In this document: positions 1-8,354 of the stretch, one piece after another
How the letters are laid out: each line of letters begins with the position of its first letter
Numbering within the stretch: the stretch's first letter is position 1
Assembly: GCA_963765875.1 (NCBI GenBank)
Contig: CAVXYK010000003.1
Span: 62,001-126,000 of the forward strand
Direction: 5' to 3'
Source: JAWKOK01 sp963765875
GTDB taxonomy: Bacteria; Chloroflexota; Anaerolineae; Caldilineales; Caldilineaceae
Length of the DNA stretch: 64,000 bases
Made by a program: the position numbers and the translations under genes
Notes under the pieces: model-generated
Seen by the model: the letters and a program-made list of their open reading frames with translations, nothing else
What the model was told of the DNA's origin: nothing
The model's database searches: none

Positions 1-848
1 TTCTACCGGTGGAACCCATCGATGAAAGCCCTGCCATACAGGTCATCGATACATCTGGCGTTGATGAAACCCAAGCCACACCCGGCACCGGGTTGGAGAG
101 CAAAGGGTCGGACAACCCTGAGTCGGTTGATACGGGGTCGAACATCACCGTTTCCGACGAGCCATCAGACGAAAACCTTGAAGAAATTGACGGTTCCGAA
201 GCACTCACTGCCAACATCTTGGTCTCCTCATTGCGCCTGCGCGCGGGACCCGGCGTTGACTACGACGTGCTTGGCGCGGCACTATCCGGCGAGGCTTTCG
301 AAGTCACAGGGCAAGCTTTCGACTGTCAATGGCTGAATGGTCTTCACCCGACGCTGGGCACGGTCTGGTTTTCAGGCGCCGCACAGTACACGTCTCTCAA
401 CGTCGACTGCGATCAGGTGCCCCCGGCTGAAGTCCCTGCCCCGCCCGCACAGCCAGCCACATCACAGCCAGCCACAGTGCAACCAGCCGCGGCTCAGCCT
501 GATGCTGAAGCCGAGAGCGTACCGACCCAGTCTCTGCCGCCCCAACCAACAGCCCCGGCCCCGGCCGCCGTTGAGCCGGAACCGACCGCTCAGCAGCAGA
601 CGTCGGCACAAGGATGCTATCTGTTCCAAGGGTACGCCGGTCCGGCACTGACCGTCGAGATCTCGGCCGTCGACCATGACTGGAGTACTACAGTTGATTT
701 TTCTGGGGACAGCGGCCAGCGTTACTGTTTCACACCGGGGCCATATATCGTTGCCATCGTTAGTCCGGCAATCTGGAAAGGCAGGGGCACTGGTTTCGAT
801 GTGCAACCGGGCGTACACAATCTTGCAGTGGCAGACCTGCTCCGGTAG
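1..848 (+). CDS. SH3-domain protein, C-terminal part (5' end outside window)
   Basis: The frame is open to the left edge, so the true start lies upstream; the first start-like codon inside is a GTG at 9. Counting from there, residues 1-65 are an acidic Ser/Asp-rich linker. Residues about 68-130 resemble a bacterial SH3 (SH3_3) domain, with the signature VSSLRLRAGPGVDYDVLG followed by a conserved Trp. Residues 137-200 are a Pro/Ala/Gln linker, and the last 75 residues form a small Cys-bracketed, probably beta-rich domain. Such multi-part proteins are usually extracytoplasmic, but any signal peptide or anchor would be in the missing part. The SH3 call is fairly secure; the biological role is unknown. 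Confidence 0.6.
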   Translation, partial: LPVEPIDESPAIQVIDTSGVDETQATPGTGLESKGSDNPESVDTGSNITVSDEPSDENLEEIDGSEALTANILVSSLRLRAGPGVDYDVLGAALSGEAFEVTGQAFDCQWLNGLHPTLGTVWFSGAAQYTSLNVDCDQVPPAEVPAPPAQPATSQPATVQPAAAQPDAEAESVPTQSLPPQPTAPAPAAVEPEPTAQQQTSAQGCYLFQGYAGPALTVEISAVDHDWSTTVDFSGDSGQRYCFTPGPYIVAIVSPAIWKGRGTGFDVQPGVHNLAVADLLR

Positions 849-900
849 AGACACAGGATTGTGTATCTCAATCTTTTGCGGGCCGCTACGTTGGACCCGG

Positions 901-985
901 CTTCGACACTTCGGCAGGCTCAGCGCATCTACCGGATAGCCGTCGCCTGAGCCTGCGGTGCGCTGAGCCTGCCGAAGTGTCGAAG
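901..985. repeat. 27-bp perfect inverted repeat
   Basis: Perfect 27-nt arms at 901-927 and 959-985 are separated by 31 nt. The arm begins CTTCGACACTTCGGCAGG. It lies between the SH3 gene and the serine hydrolase gene. The long stem has no T-run, so it looks more like a REP-type palindrome than a terminator. A weaker small palindrome (GAGACACA type) sits just before it at about 848-868. Confidence 0.8.
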
Positions 986-1079
986 GCAAAGGCGGTCGCA
1001 TCGGTAAGAGTCATGATCTCGTAGAAGCTTCAGTCAAGTCGATCGATACTGAATGCTGTCACTCAGAATGGAGCGCCTC

Positions 1080-2167
1080 ATGGACTTCCTACAGGAACTC
1101 AATTACTACTTCTCCGACCTGGAACGGCAAGATGAATTCTCCGGCGTGGTGCGCATATCGCAGGGCGATGTCGAACTCTATGCCGCCGCCTTCGGCTACG
1201 CCAGCCGTCCCTGGCGCATCCCCAATTCGCTACAGATGCGCTTCGACACAGCCTCGATCACCAAGCTCTTCACTTCGGTCGCCACGCTGCAACTGATCGA
1301 CCAGGATCGGCTCTCGTTCGACACCCGGCGTTATCGACTTCCTGGGCCTTGAGGAGCACGGCCATATCCGCCGATGTCACCGTCTTTCACCTACTGACCC
1401 ACACCTCCGGCATCGGCGATGACGCTGAAGAGGAGGCCGGTGAGGACTACGAGGATCTCTGGAAGTCGAAGCCTAACTACTCGGTGACAGAGACAGTCGA
1501 TTTTCTGCCCCAGTTCATCCACAAGCCGCCCAACTTCGAGCCGGGCCAGGGCTGCCGCTACTGCAATTGCAGTTTCATTTTGCTTGGGTTAATCATTGAG
1601 CAACTCACTGGAATGACTTATCGGGACTACGTACGCCGCCACATCTTCGCCCCCGCAGGCATGGCCGACAGCGACTTCCTGCGCATGGATCGCGTGCACG
1701 AAAACGTAGCCGAGGGCGCCGACCCAATCCGGGATGAAACAGGCAACGTCATCGCGTGGAAGAAGAACATCTACTCCTATCCGCCCATCGGATCGCCCGA
1801 TGCCGGTGCGTTGGTCACGGCTGCCGATCTGGATCGCTTCCTGCGTTCTGTTCAGGCAGGCAGACTGCTTTCGCCCGAATTGACCCGGGCCTTCCTTACC
1901 CCACAGGTCTTCTATCGAGACAAGGACGGCTGGACCATGAAGTACGGCTACGGCCTCTGGTTCTACGTCGATGACCGGAATCCAGACGGCTCCGCTCATA
2001 TCGTCTGTTATCAAAAGGAAGGCATCAACGCAGGCGTCTCCGGCATGATCCGCTACTTTCCCGACCAGGACATTTGCGCGGTCATCCTCTCCAACATGGA
2101 AGACGGCGCCTGGTCGCCCATCTGGAAGATCCACGAACTCATTGTCAATGAAGAGAATCGTCAATGA
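1080..2167 (+). pseudogene. Class C beta-lactamase-family serine hydrolase, two frameshifts
   Basis: Serine hydrolase of the beta-lactamase / D-aminopeptidase clan. The nucleophile motif S-x-x-K is seen as ASITKLF near residue 60, the Tyr-x-Asn motif as RYCNCS, and a C-terminal Gly-rich motif as EGINAG. The start at 1080 has GGAG at 1070-1073; ATGs at 1053 and 1068 are less well placed. The coding frame changes twice in about 45 bp: near 1326 (run of C after codons for FDT) and near 1366 (CGCC run). Between the breaks the middle frame reads VIDFLGLEEHGHIR, as expected for the family. Two +1 changes would abolish the protein. Because other conserved genes nearby show the same defect, sequence error is as likely as true decay. 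The UroD-like gene follows 18 bp downstream. Confidence 0.7.
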
Positions 2168-2185
2168 AAATACAGGAGCACCACA

Positions 2186-3307
2186 ATGGAACTGACGACC
2201 AAAGAGGACTGGCAGGAAGCGGAAGGACGCATGAACGCGTGGTGGGCCGGCGAGATCATCGACCGACCGGTGATCCAGGTGCGCTCGCCCAAAGCGGGTG
2301 TCGATAAACGCGAGTGGGAGGCCATCGGGAAGATGGGCGATCTGTCTCCCGAACAGAAGGACGCCTGGTACACCGACGTCGATCAGGTGGTGGAGCGCGG
2401 CGAACGAACCGTCAACGCAACCTTCTGGGGTGGCGAGGCCTTTCCGCTGGTCTTCCCGGTGGCCATCCAGATGGTCGCCATCCCCGCCGCCTATCTGGGC
2501 TGCCCCTACCACATCGACCACAGCAGTCATTCGGGATGGGCGGAACCCATCATTGACGACTGGACAACGCTCGATTCCATCAAATTCAATCCAGACAACG
2601 AGTGGTGGAAACTGTCGAAGACGCTGCTTGACGCCGCGGCCCAGCGCGCTCAGGGACGCTACTACGTAGGCATGCCTGATCTCAACGCACCGGGCGAACT
2701 GGTGGCGTTGATGCGAGACACCCAGCGATTTCTCTTCGACTTCATGGATGATCCCAGCCCGATCAAGCCGGCCATTGATGAGGCTACCCAGGCCTGGTGG
2801 CGCTACTGGCAGGCGGCCAATGGTGTGGTCCACCAGTGGATCGACAGCTATCTCTACTGGATGGGCATCTGGTCCGACAGTCCGTCGGTCGACCTACAGT
2901 GTGACTTCAACGTCATGATCTCGCCCCAGATGTTCGATGACTATTTCTTGCCCGGCCTGGAGCAACAGACGCGCTGGATCGAACGCACCATTTTCCACCT
3001 GGACGGCCCCGAAGCCATCCGCCATCTCGACTCGCTGCTCTCCCTGCCGCGCCTCAACGGCATCCAGTGGGTCCCCGGCGACGGCAAGCCGCCCATGAGC
3101 CAATGGCTGCCGCTGCTACGCCGCATCCAGGCCCACGGACGCCTCATCGTGGCCCTCTGTGAGCCATGGGAGGTAGAGATTCTGGTCAATGAGTTGGAGC
3201 CCGAGGGATTGCTGCTTCAGACAAGTTGCGATTCGGAAGAGGAGGCGCGTGACCTGCTGAAGCATGTGCCGGCGTGGATGGGTCAGAAACAGTGGTTTGT
3301 CGCATAG
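2186..3307 (+). CDS. Uroporphyrinogen decarboxylase / corrinoid methyltransferase superfamily protein
   Basis: A 373-residue protein resembling the UroD-like methyltransferase superfamily, which is widespread in Chloroflexota and Planctomycetes and distinct from true HemE. Sequence features are an N-terminal WWAGEIIDRPVIQV segment, a central Trp-rich stretch, and a barrel-closing half with FHLDGPEAIRHLD and GIQWVPGDGKPP, where His and Asp could bind metal or substrate. The start at 2186 has AGGAG about 8 nt upstream and follows the serine hydrolase by 18 bp, so the two are probably co-transcribed. The substrate cannot be named; heme synthesis is unlikely because the motifs differ from HemE. 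The pairing suggests a small-molecule catabolic role (inference). Confidence 0.65.
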   Translation: MELTTKEDWQEAEGRMNAWWAGEIIDRPVIQVRSPKAGVDKREWEAIGKMGDLSPEQKDAWYTDVDQVVERGERTVNATFWGGEAFPLVFPVAIQMVAIPAAYLGCPYHIDHSSHSGWAEPIIDDWTTLDSIKFNPDNEWWKLSKTLLDAAAQRAQGRYYVGMPDLNAPGELVALMRDTQRFLFDFMDDPSPIKPAIDEATQAWWRYWQAANGVVHQWIDSYLYWMGIWSDSPSVDLQCDFNVMISPQMFDDYFLPGLEQQTRWIERTIFHLDGPEAIRHLDSLLSLPRLNGIQWVPGDGKPPMSQWLPLLRRIQAHGRLIVALCEPWEVEILVNELEPEGLLLQTSCDSEEEARDLLKHVPAWMGQKQWFVA

Positions 3308-3316
3308 ACCGTGTAT

Positions 3317-3344
3317 GTAGAGACGCAAGATTTTGCGTCTCTAC
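3317..3344. repeat. Interspersed palindrome, GTAGAGACGCAA type
   Basis: A perfect 12-bp stem: GTAGAGACGCAA at 3317-3328, a 4-nt GATT loop, and the complementary arm at 3333-3344. A shorter copy with the same loop is at 18167-18188 and a degenerate one at about 848-868. There is no T-tract, so it is probably a dispersed palindromic repeat at the 3' end of the UroD-like gene. Confidence 0.75.
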
Positions 3345-3421
3345 GACCGCCGAAACCTATCTGTGAAAATCCGAGCCACATCTGTGTTCATCTGTGGCAG
3401 AATTCAGTTCCTATCCCCCAA

Positions 3422-4585
3422 TCATCTGCGCCCTAAATAACGCGCCAACCGCTCCATCGCCGGCTCAAGCACCGAGAAATCCGACGCACAACAAACTCGC
3501 ACCGATCCCTCGCCACCGTTGCCGAACGCCGAACCCGGCGCCACCGCCACCTTCTCCGTTTTGAGCAGATCCACCGCAAAGTCGTATGACTTCTCCACAC
3601 CTTCGATGCGCGGGAAGAGATAGAACGCACCCTCAGGCTTGGGCACGCTGACGCCCGGCATGGACACCAGCGCCTCGTAGCAGAAGTTCATGCGCTCGCC
3701 GAAGAGCTCGACCATGGCGGCAAGATCGTCCTCGCCCTGGGCCAGCGCGGCCTCGCCTGCACGTTGGACCATGGAGGGAGCATTGGAGATGACGAACTCG
3801 TTGAGTTGGCCGGCCTTGTGGGCCAGATCGCGGCGGGCCACGGCCCAGCCCAGCCGCCAGCCGGTCATACGATAGGCCTTGGAGAAGGACTGGAGCACGA
3901 TGACGGCGTCGTCACGCGTACAGAGGCGCAGGATCGACGGGGCCACCGGACCCTGATAGTAAAGCCGTTCGTAGACTTCGTCGGCCAGCAGCCAGAGGTT
4001 GTGGCGGCGGGCAAAGTCGAGCAATGCCTGCTGCTCGTCCAACGTGGCCACCCAGCCCAGCGGATCGGAGGGCGATGTGTAGATCAGTAGCCGTGTGCGC
4101 GGCGAAACCACAGCCTCTAAGGCGTCAAAGTCAACAACAAATCTTTCCGGCGTCGCCATCATCGGGATCTCAATCGGCATGCCGCCGTAGAGCGAGACAA
4201 CGGCCGTTCCGTTGGGCCAGTTGGGCGTGAGGATCAGCGCCTCGTCGCCCGGCCCTAGCGCGCAGCGGACGACCACATTGAGCGCCTGACTGCCCGAGGC
4301 CGTGACCACGATCTCGCCGGTTGGGTCCAGGTCCACGCCATGCAGTTCGGCGGCCTTGGCCGCCAGAGCCGTGCGCAACGACGTCAACCCGGCGTTGGGG
4401 CTGTAGAAGGTGTAGCCGTCCAGCACGGCCTGGGCCAGCGCATCGCCGATGTAGCCCGGCGTGGGCATGTCCGATTCACCAAAATGCAGCGCCTTGACAT
4501 CGTCCATGGCAAAGGCGATGTTGGCCAGCTCGCGGATGGCCGAGGGCTGGATGACGTCAAGACTGGGTGAGAGAGTTGGGGTCAT
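3422..4585 (-). CDS. Pyridoxal-phosphate aminotransferase, class I/II
   Basis: A 387-residue fold-type I aminotransferase, a usual length for the AspC/AlaT-like family, transferring amino groups between an amino acid and a 2-oxo acid in the cytoplasm. Visible motifs: the N-terminal FGESDMPTPGYI segment, the PLP-phosphate contacts ASGSQALN, the Asn-containing TPNWPNGTA region, LLADEVYERL with the Asp that binds the pyridine nitrogen, and the Schiff-base lysine in SFSKAYRMTGWRLG. The C-terminal PEGAFYLFPRI and GSVRVCCA elements are also typical. Substrate specificity cannot be read. It stands alone, with the toxin-antitoxin pair 11 bp upstream on the same strand. Confidence 0.85.
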   Translation of the reverse strand: MTPTLSPSLDVIQPSAIRELANIAFAMDDVKALHFGESDMPTPGYIGDALAQAVLDGYTFYSPNAGLTSLRTALAAKAAELHGVDLDPTGEIVVTASGSQALNVVVRCALGPGDEALILTPNWPNGTAVVSLYGGMPIEIPMMATPERFVVDFDALEAVVSPRTRLLIYTSPSDPLGWVATLDEQQALLDFARRHNLWLLADEVYERLYYQGPVAPSILRLCTRDDAVIVLQSFSKAYRMTGWRLGWAVARRDLAHKAGQLNEFVISNAPSMVQRAGEAALAQGEDDLAAMVELFGERMNFCYEALVSMPGVSVPKPEGAFYLFPRIEGVEKSYDFAVDLLKTEKVAVAPGSAFGNGGEGSVRVCCASDFSVLEPAMERLARYLGRR

Positions 4586-4596
4586 GAGTTGAGTTC

Positions 4597-4875
4597 CTAC
4601 AGCCTGCGATAAACGCTGCCTCTCGGACCTATCTCGATCACGAGGACGATCAGCCTATCGTCGTGGATTTGATAAATGATACGCCAGTCACTGACACGTA
4701 CTCGATATAGATTTTCGTATCCGACCAGCTTCTTACTCTGGGGCGGGCGTGGTTCGTCGGCCAGAGCATGCATGGCGGCAAGGAGCCGTCGCAGCAGATC
4801 TTTTGGTAGCCTGCGTAGACCTTTCTCCACCGTACGCTCGATCTCGACCTGAAAACGTCGAGTGTCAGTCATCAA
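4597..4875 (-). CDS. RelE/ParE-family toxin
   Basis: A 92-residue protein with the RelE fold signature: an N-terminal basic helix (EKGLRRLPKDLLRRLLAAM), a middle strand pair LYRVRVSDWRIIYQI and a C-terminal strand IEIGPRGSVYRRL. RelE-like toxins cleave mRNA in the ribosome when free of antitoxin. The Arg residues in RVRVSDWR and the final Tyr-Arg match positions used by the family for RNA contact. Its start overlaps the antitoxin stop by 11 nt, indicating translational coupling. Start is ATG 4875 or the next codon 4872. Confidence 0.85.
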   Translation of the reverse strand: MMTDTRRFQVEIERTVEKGLRRLPKDLLRRLLAAMHALADEPRPPQSKKLVGYENLYRVRVSDWRIIYQIHDDRLIVLVIEIGPRGSVYRRL

Positions 4876-5149
4876 GCAAACCCTCTGCCTTCAACTCAGC
4901 TTCGACTTCATCCAGCGGACGCGTCGTGGTTCGGCCAGCCTCTAGATCAGCGATGATCGCACCCGCTCGGCGTGCTGAACGGATATCGTCAAGCTCATCC
5001 AGCAATGCGACGTAATCTTCGTAACTTATCATGGCAGTCACTGGCTTGCCATAGCGGGTGATGACAACGTCCTCTCCTGCGGTAGCCGAATCAAGCAGAT
5101 CACGCCACCTGGAACGCGCACTATTGCTGTCCATGGTCCCGACAGTCAT
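4865..5149 (-). CDS. Phd/YefM-family antitoxin
   Basis: A 94-residue antitoxin. The N-terminal half (SARSRWRDLLDSATAGEDVVITRYGKPVTAMIS) is the Phd/YefM DNA-binding fold, with the family's RxGKPVA-like motif. The C-terminal half is charged and would wrap around the toxin. ATG at 5149 is chosen because AGGAG lies 6 nt upstream; a longer frame to 5254 would run through the promoter. It precedes and overlaps the RelE-like toxin gene. Autoregulation is expected from the palindromes over the promoter. Confidence 0.85.
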   Translation of the reverse strand: MTVGTMDSNSARSRWRDLLDSATAGEDVVITRYGKPVTAMISYEDYVALLDELDDIRSARRAGAIIADLEAGRTTTRPLDEVEAELKAEGLLDD

Positions 5150-5179
5150 ATTGACTCCTCTCAATAAAACCAACGCAGT

Positions 5180-5226
5180 GTCGTACGACTTGTACAAATT
5201 GTACCAACCAAGCCCGCGTTCGTCAA
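5180..5226 (-). promoter_or_regulatory. Promoter and twin palindromic operators of the toxin-antitoxin operon
   Basis: On the minus strand a sigma70-type promoter reads TTGACG (5221-5226), a 17-nt spacer, then TACAAT (5198-5203), ending about 48 bp before the antitoxin start. The -10 box is embedded in a palindrome, GTACAA-A-TTGTAC (5192-5204). A second palindrome, GTCGTACGAC (5180-5189), follows immediately. Two adjacent dyads over the -10 and start region are what an autorepressing Phd/YefM complex would bind. Confidence 0.7.
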
Positions 5227-5280
5227 GCAAAGAAGATTTTGATTCGAGAGGCAATCAGTTGAGGCGATTCAAAAGAAATG

Positions 5281-5362
5281 ATGATCCACGAAGAGCACGA
5301 AATTACACGAAGGGTAGATGATTTCGTGTTTCTTCGTGGCCCTTTGTGTCCCTTCGTGGACA
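5281..5362. repeat. 7-nt-unit inverted repeat (CACGAAG type)
   Basis: The left arm is made of ACGAAG-type units at about 5286-5317. The right arm, at about 5322-5362, is complementary and also steps by 7 nt (TTTCGTG, TTTCTTC, GTGGCCC, TTTGTGT, CCCTTCG). It belongs to the class of short-period hairpins found throughout the window and lies between the toxin-antitoxin promoter and the end of murA. Confidence 0.6.
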
Positions 5363-5396
5363 GCTATTTTTCTACATTAGTCCAAAGGAGACTCGG

Positions 5397-6707
5397 CTAC
5401 TCCACCCGGTCAATCTTAGCGCCCACCGCGCGGAGCTTATCATCAATATCATTGTAGCCGCGGTCGATCTGTTGCACGTTGCCGATGGTTGTCACACCGT
5501 CAGCGGCCAGCGCGGCCAGGACCAGGGCCATACCGGCACGGATGTCAGGACTGGTCACCGGCTGTCCGACCAGCTGCCTGGGTCCGACGACGACGGCGCG
5601 ATGGGGATCGCAGAGGATGATCTGCGCGCCCATGGCGATGAGCTTGTCGACGAAATAGAGCCTGCTCTCGTACATCTTCTCATGCACGATGACGGTGCCT
5701 TTGGCCTGGGTCGCTGTCACCAGCGCGATGCTCATGAGGTCGGGCGGGAAGGCGGGCCAGGGGGCATCGTCGATCTTGGGCACGGCCCCGCCGAAGTCGG
5801 GCCGGATGTTGAGATCCTGGTCGGCCTCGACTACCAGCGTGTAGCCGCTGTCATGTCCAGCGTCGGCGTCATGTTCAACGTGCATGCGCACGCCCAGCCG
5901 ATCCACAAAGACCATCTCCATCATGCGCAGATGCTCAGGCATAACGCCTTCAATTCGCAACTCACCCGGCGTGATGGCGCCCAGGCCAATGTAGCTGCCC
6001 ACCTCGATGAAGTCGGGGCTGATGCAGATCTCGCCGCCGCGCAATTTGTGTTGACCGTGAATCATCAGTGTGTTGCTGCCGATGCCCTCAATGCGACAGC
6101 CCATCTGTGTCAACAGACGACAGACGTCCTGAACGTGAGGCTCGCTGGCTGCGTTGCGAATAATGGTCGTGCCATAGCCCAGCGATGCGGCCATGATGGC
6201 GTTCTCGGTGGCGGTGACCGACGCCTCATCCAACAAGATGTCAGCGCCGTGGAGTCCCTTGTCTGCCCTCAGTTCGAACTTGCCATTGTGACCCAGGTTC
6301 GCACCCAGCGCGTCAAAGACCTGCAGGTGGGTGTCGATACGTCGCCGGCCGATGTCGTCGCCGCCGGCCGTGCTGTCGACGACAAAATGGCCATGTCGGG
6401 CGAGCATGGGCCCCATCAGGGTCAGTGAACCGCGAATCTGGCTGAAGAGCATCGGGTCGGGGCTGACGCTGTTCAAGTTGCGGGCACAGAGTCGCACCGT
6501 GCCATCGACCATCTCGGTCTCTACGCCCAGTTGCTCCAGAATCACCAACATCGTACGGACGTCACCGATGTCAGGCACATTGTGGAGAATGACCGGTTCG
6601 TCGGTCAGCACACAGGCCGCCAACAGGGGCAGAGCTGCATTCTTGTTTCCGATGGGCTTGATGCTGCCGACAAGCGGGTGGCCGCCTTCAATCACAAAAG
6701 AGGTCAT
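5397..6707 (-). CDS. murA: UDP-N-acetylglucosamine 1-carboxyvinyltransferase (MurA), Cys-to-Asp active site
   Basis: A 436-residue EPSP-synthase-fold enzyme transferring enolpyruvate from PEP to UDP-GlcNAc, the first committed step of peptidoglycan synthesis. Lys22-Asn23 in PIGNKNAALP match the conserved PEP-binding pair. The catalytic loop, usually GGCAIG, reads GGDDIG here (residues 115-120), so the Cys attacked by fosfomycin is Asp117. The same replacement is known in mycobacterial and chlamydial MurA, which are active and fosfomycin-insensitive. The rest of the loop (R-R-I-D-T-H) and the length are normal. The gene is monocistronic; upstream lies a 435-bp spacer. A MurA paralogue with another role is possible but less likely. 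Confidence 0.85.
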   Translation of the reverse strand: MTSFVIEGGHPLVGSIKPIGNKNAALPLLAACVLTDEPVILHNVPDIGDVRTMLVILEQLGVETEMVDGTVRLCARNLNSVSPDPMLFSQIRGSLTLMGPMLARHGHFVVDSTAGGDDIGRRRIDTHLQVFDALGANLGHNGKFELRADKGLHGADILLDEASVTATENAIMAASLGYGTTIIRNAASEPHVQDVCRLLTQMGCRIEGIGSNTLMIHGQHKLRGGEICISPDFIEVGSYIGLGAITPGELRIEGVMPEHLRMMEMVFVDRLGVRMHVEHDADAGHDSGYTLVVEADQDLNIRPDFGGAVPKIDDAPWPAFPPDLMSIALVTATQAKGTVIVHEKMYESRLYFVDKLIAMGAQIILCDPHRAVVVGPRQLVGQPVTSPDIRAGMALVLAALAADGVTTIGNVQQIDRGYNDIDDKLRAVGAKIDRVE

Positions 6708-7142
6708 GATCGATTCCTATTTATTGTTTATGGCTCTGTCCGGCCACGCTGGGAGTCGCACCAGAAAAAGGTCCGGTCCTGTTTTGAAGCGGCAGAGCAA
6801 GCTTATCCATTTGTGGATAGTCAATGCTGAATGAAAAACGCTGCACTGTCGAACCATCGTTCCAGAAGAAACAGACACATGTCGGACCAGAGTCGGCCCA
6901 CCATACTACAAGGCCGCGTTCGTCGCGACGCCAACGTCATATTGATGGTTCTTTAACGGATTGTAGCCCAGGGCTAGGCAGAGGGTCAATTCAAAGTCAA
7001 TGCCCTGTCCATACGTTCTTTGACCCTATCCATCGGCCCGCTGAACGGCGAACACGTGTTCCAAAAACCAGTGGTAAAACTTAGCAGTTTGACCGATCCT
7101 GTGCTATAATTCGATTGTTTGTGACGAGTAAATCGACGGACC
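6708..7142. other. 435-bp divergent intergenic region
   Basis: No convincing gene is seen. The region separates murA (minus) from the membrane-protein gene (plus). It contains a perfect 12-nt palindrome, GAACACGTGTTC (7050-7061), about 20 bp upstream of the plus-strand promoter, where a regulator could bind. Confidence 0.5.
7081..7110 (+). promoter_or_regulatory. Extended -10 promoter for the downstream membrane-protein gene
   Basis: TATAAT at 7105-7110 is preceded by TG one base upstream (TGC-TATAAT), an extended -10 element. A weak -35 match, TTAGCA, sits at 7081-7086 with an 18-nt spacer. The predicted start point near 7117 is about 26 nt before the GTG at 7143. Confidence 0.6.
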
Positions 7143-8228
7143 GTGGGCGCTGCAAAAGGGCATGACGAAAGAGCATTGCGACCCGGCATTTTGCCTTTGC
7201 GGAATCATCATCTAGAATCGGACATTTCCTTGGGTATCATCGACAGCCTATCTGCCGGATTTCGCCTTCTGGCACGACGACTTGACCTGCTACTCATACC
7301 GATCCTGCTCGATCTCTGGATATGGTTCATGCCGCCGCTGAGCATTGCTTCGTTGTTGGAGCAACTCGCCGGTTTTTATGCCAGGGCAACTGACGTCGAG
7401 GGCTTTCCACCCGAGTTGGTGGAAATGAGCAACGAGGTCTCGTTAAGCATCACCATGCTTGGCGAGAACTCGAATCTATGGACGCTGCTGGCCAATACCT
7501 GGTTGATGCACGTGCCTAGTATGATGGCCACGGTAGGCCCGATGCCGGACGCCACGCCGATCAGTATCGACAGTTTTTCTGCCGCGTTGGGTCTGGCGAT
7601 CGTGTTGAGCATGGCCGGCATTTTCATCGGCACATTCTACTTGGAGCTTTTGGTTCAATTCTTGCCGATAGGCAACGGCCATAAGGCTCACACATGGCGC
7701 GACTTTGCCGGCAATGTCTTTCGGCACTGTGTACGCATTCTGGGCTTTGTGCTTGTGGCGGGAATCGGGATGTTCTTGGCCTACATTCCGCTGAGCTTTG
7801 GCGTCGGGATCGTGGCATTGGTCAGTCCGCCGGTCAGTTCTGTCTTGGTCATTCTGCTGGGCGGCGTCACATTAGTGGCCTTTTTCTACCTGTTTTTTGT
7901 GGTTCCGGCCATCGTGATGGACGATCTGACGATTTTCGGCGCCATCAAGCAGAGTTTCAGTTTGGTTCGCTCCAATTTTGTGGTGACATTGGGCTTCGTC
8001 TTTCTGACCAGCTTTATCACGATTGGATTCAGTCTGATCCTGTTGCCACTGGCTGAGGCGGTTCCTTTTGGCACAACAGCCGCCATCGTGAGCAACAGTT
8101 TTCTCGGCACAGGATTGGCAGTAGCGCTTTTTGTCTTCTATCGAACGCGTATACTTGCGCATGGTGGAAGAGAATACACTAGCGGATGGTCAGTCCCAGT
8201 CGTAGGCCAATGCAGGAAAACGCCCTAG
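7143..8228 (+). CDS. Polytopic membrane protein of unknown function
   Basis: A 361-residue integral membrane protein with about six hydrophobic segments, for example the stretches starting LLLIPILLDLWIWF, ALGLAIVLSMAGIFIG, ILGFVLVAGIGMFLAYI and VVTLGFVFLTSFITIGF. The repeated helix pairs and the internal AIKQSFSLVRSNF motif resemble DUF975 / GlpQ-membrane-domain-like proteins (eight-helix families with a helix-coil 'SF.lvr.nf' signature). Starts are uncertain: GTG 7143 gives a polar 30-residue leader, while a TTG near 7231 would start at LGIIDSLSAGF. A strong promoter lies just upstream. No enzyme motif is visible. Confidence 0.55.
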   Translation: MGAAKGHDERALRPGILPLRNHHLESDISLGIIDSLSAGFRLLARRLDLLLIPILLDLWIWFMPPLSIASLLEQLAGFYARATDVEGFPPELVEMSNEVSLSITMLGENSNLWTLLANTWLMHVPSMMATVGPMPDATPISIDSFSAALGLAIVLSMAGIFIGTFYLELLVQFLPIGNGHKAHTWRDFAGNVFRHCVRILGFVLVAGIGMFLAYIPLSFGVGIVALVSPPVSSVLVILLGGVTLVAFFYLFFVVPAIVMDDLTIFGAIKQSFSLVRSNFVVTLGFVFLTSFITIGFSLILLPLAEAVPFGTTAAIVSNSFLGTGLAVALFVFYRTRILAHGGREYTSGWSVPVVGQCRKTP

Positions 8229-8253
8229 TTTGGCGGTTGTAGTTTGGCGGTTG
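8226..8253. repeat. 14-bp exact tandem duplication
   Basis: TAGTTTGGCGGTTG is repeated twice head-to-tail (8226-8239 and 8240-8253), starting with the stop codon of the membrane-protein gene and lying about 100 bp before gyrB. It may be a simple slippage product. Confidence 0.7.
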
Positions 8254-8354
8254 TAGTTCGAAACGTATGCGTCAAGAGCTGAAAAGGCGGAGTCGTTGGG
8301 CAACATCGATTTTCGATCTTCGCTCTTTCGTTTTAGAAAATTCCGGAGGTTTGT

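Noticed and set aside
1589..2833. 414-codon minus-strand open frame across the serine hydrolase and UroD-like genes
   Set aside because: It is antisense to two recognisable proteins, spans their junction and shows no motif.
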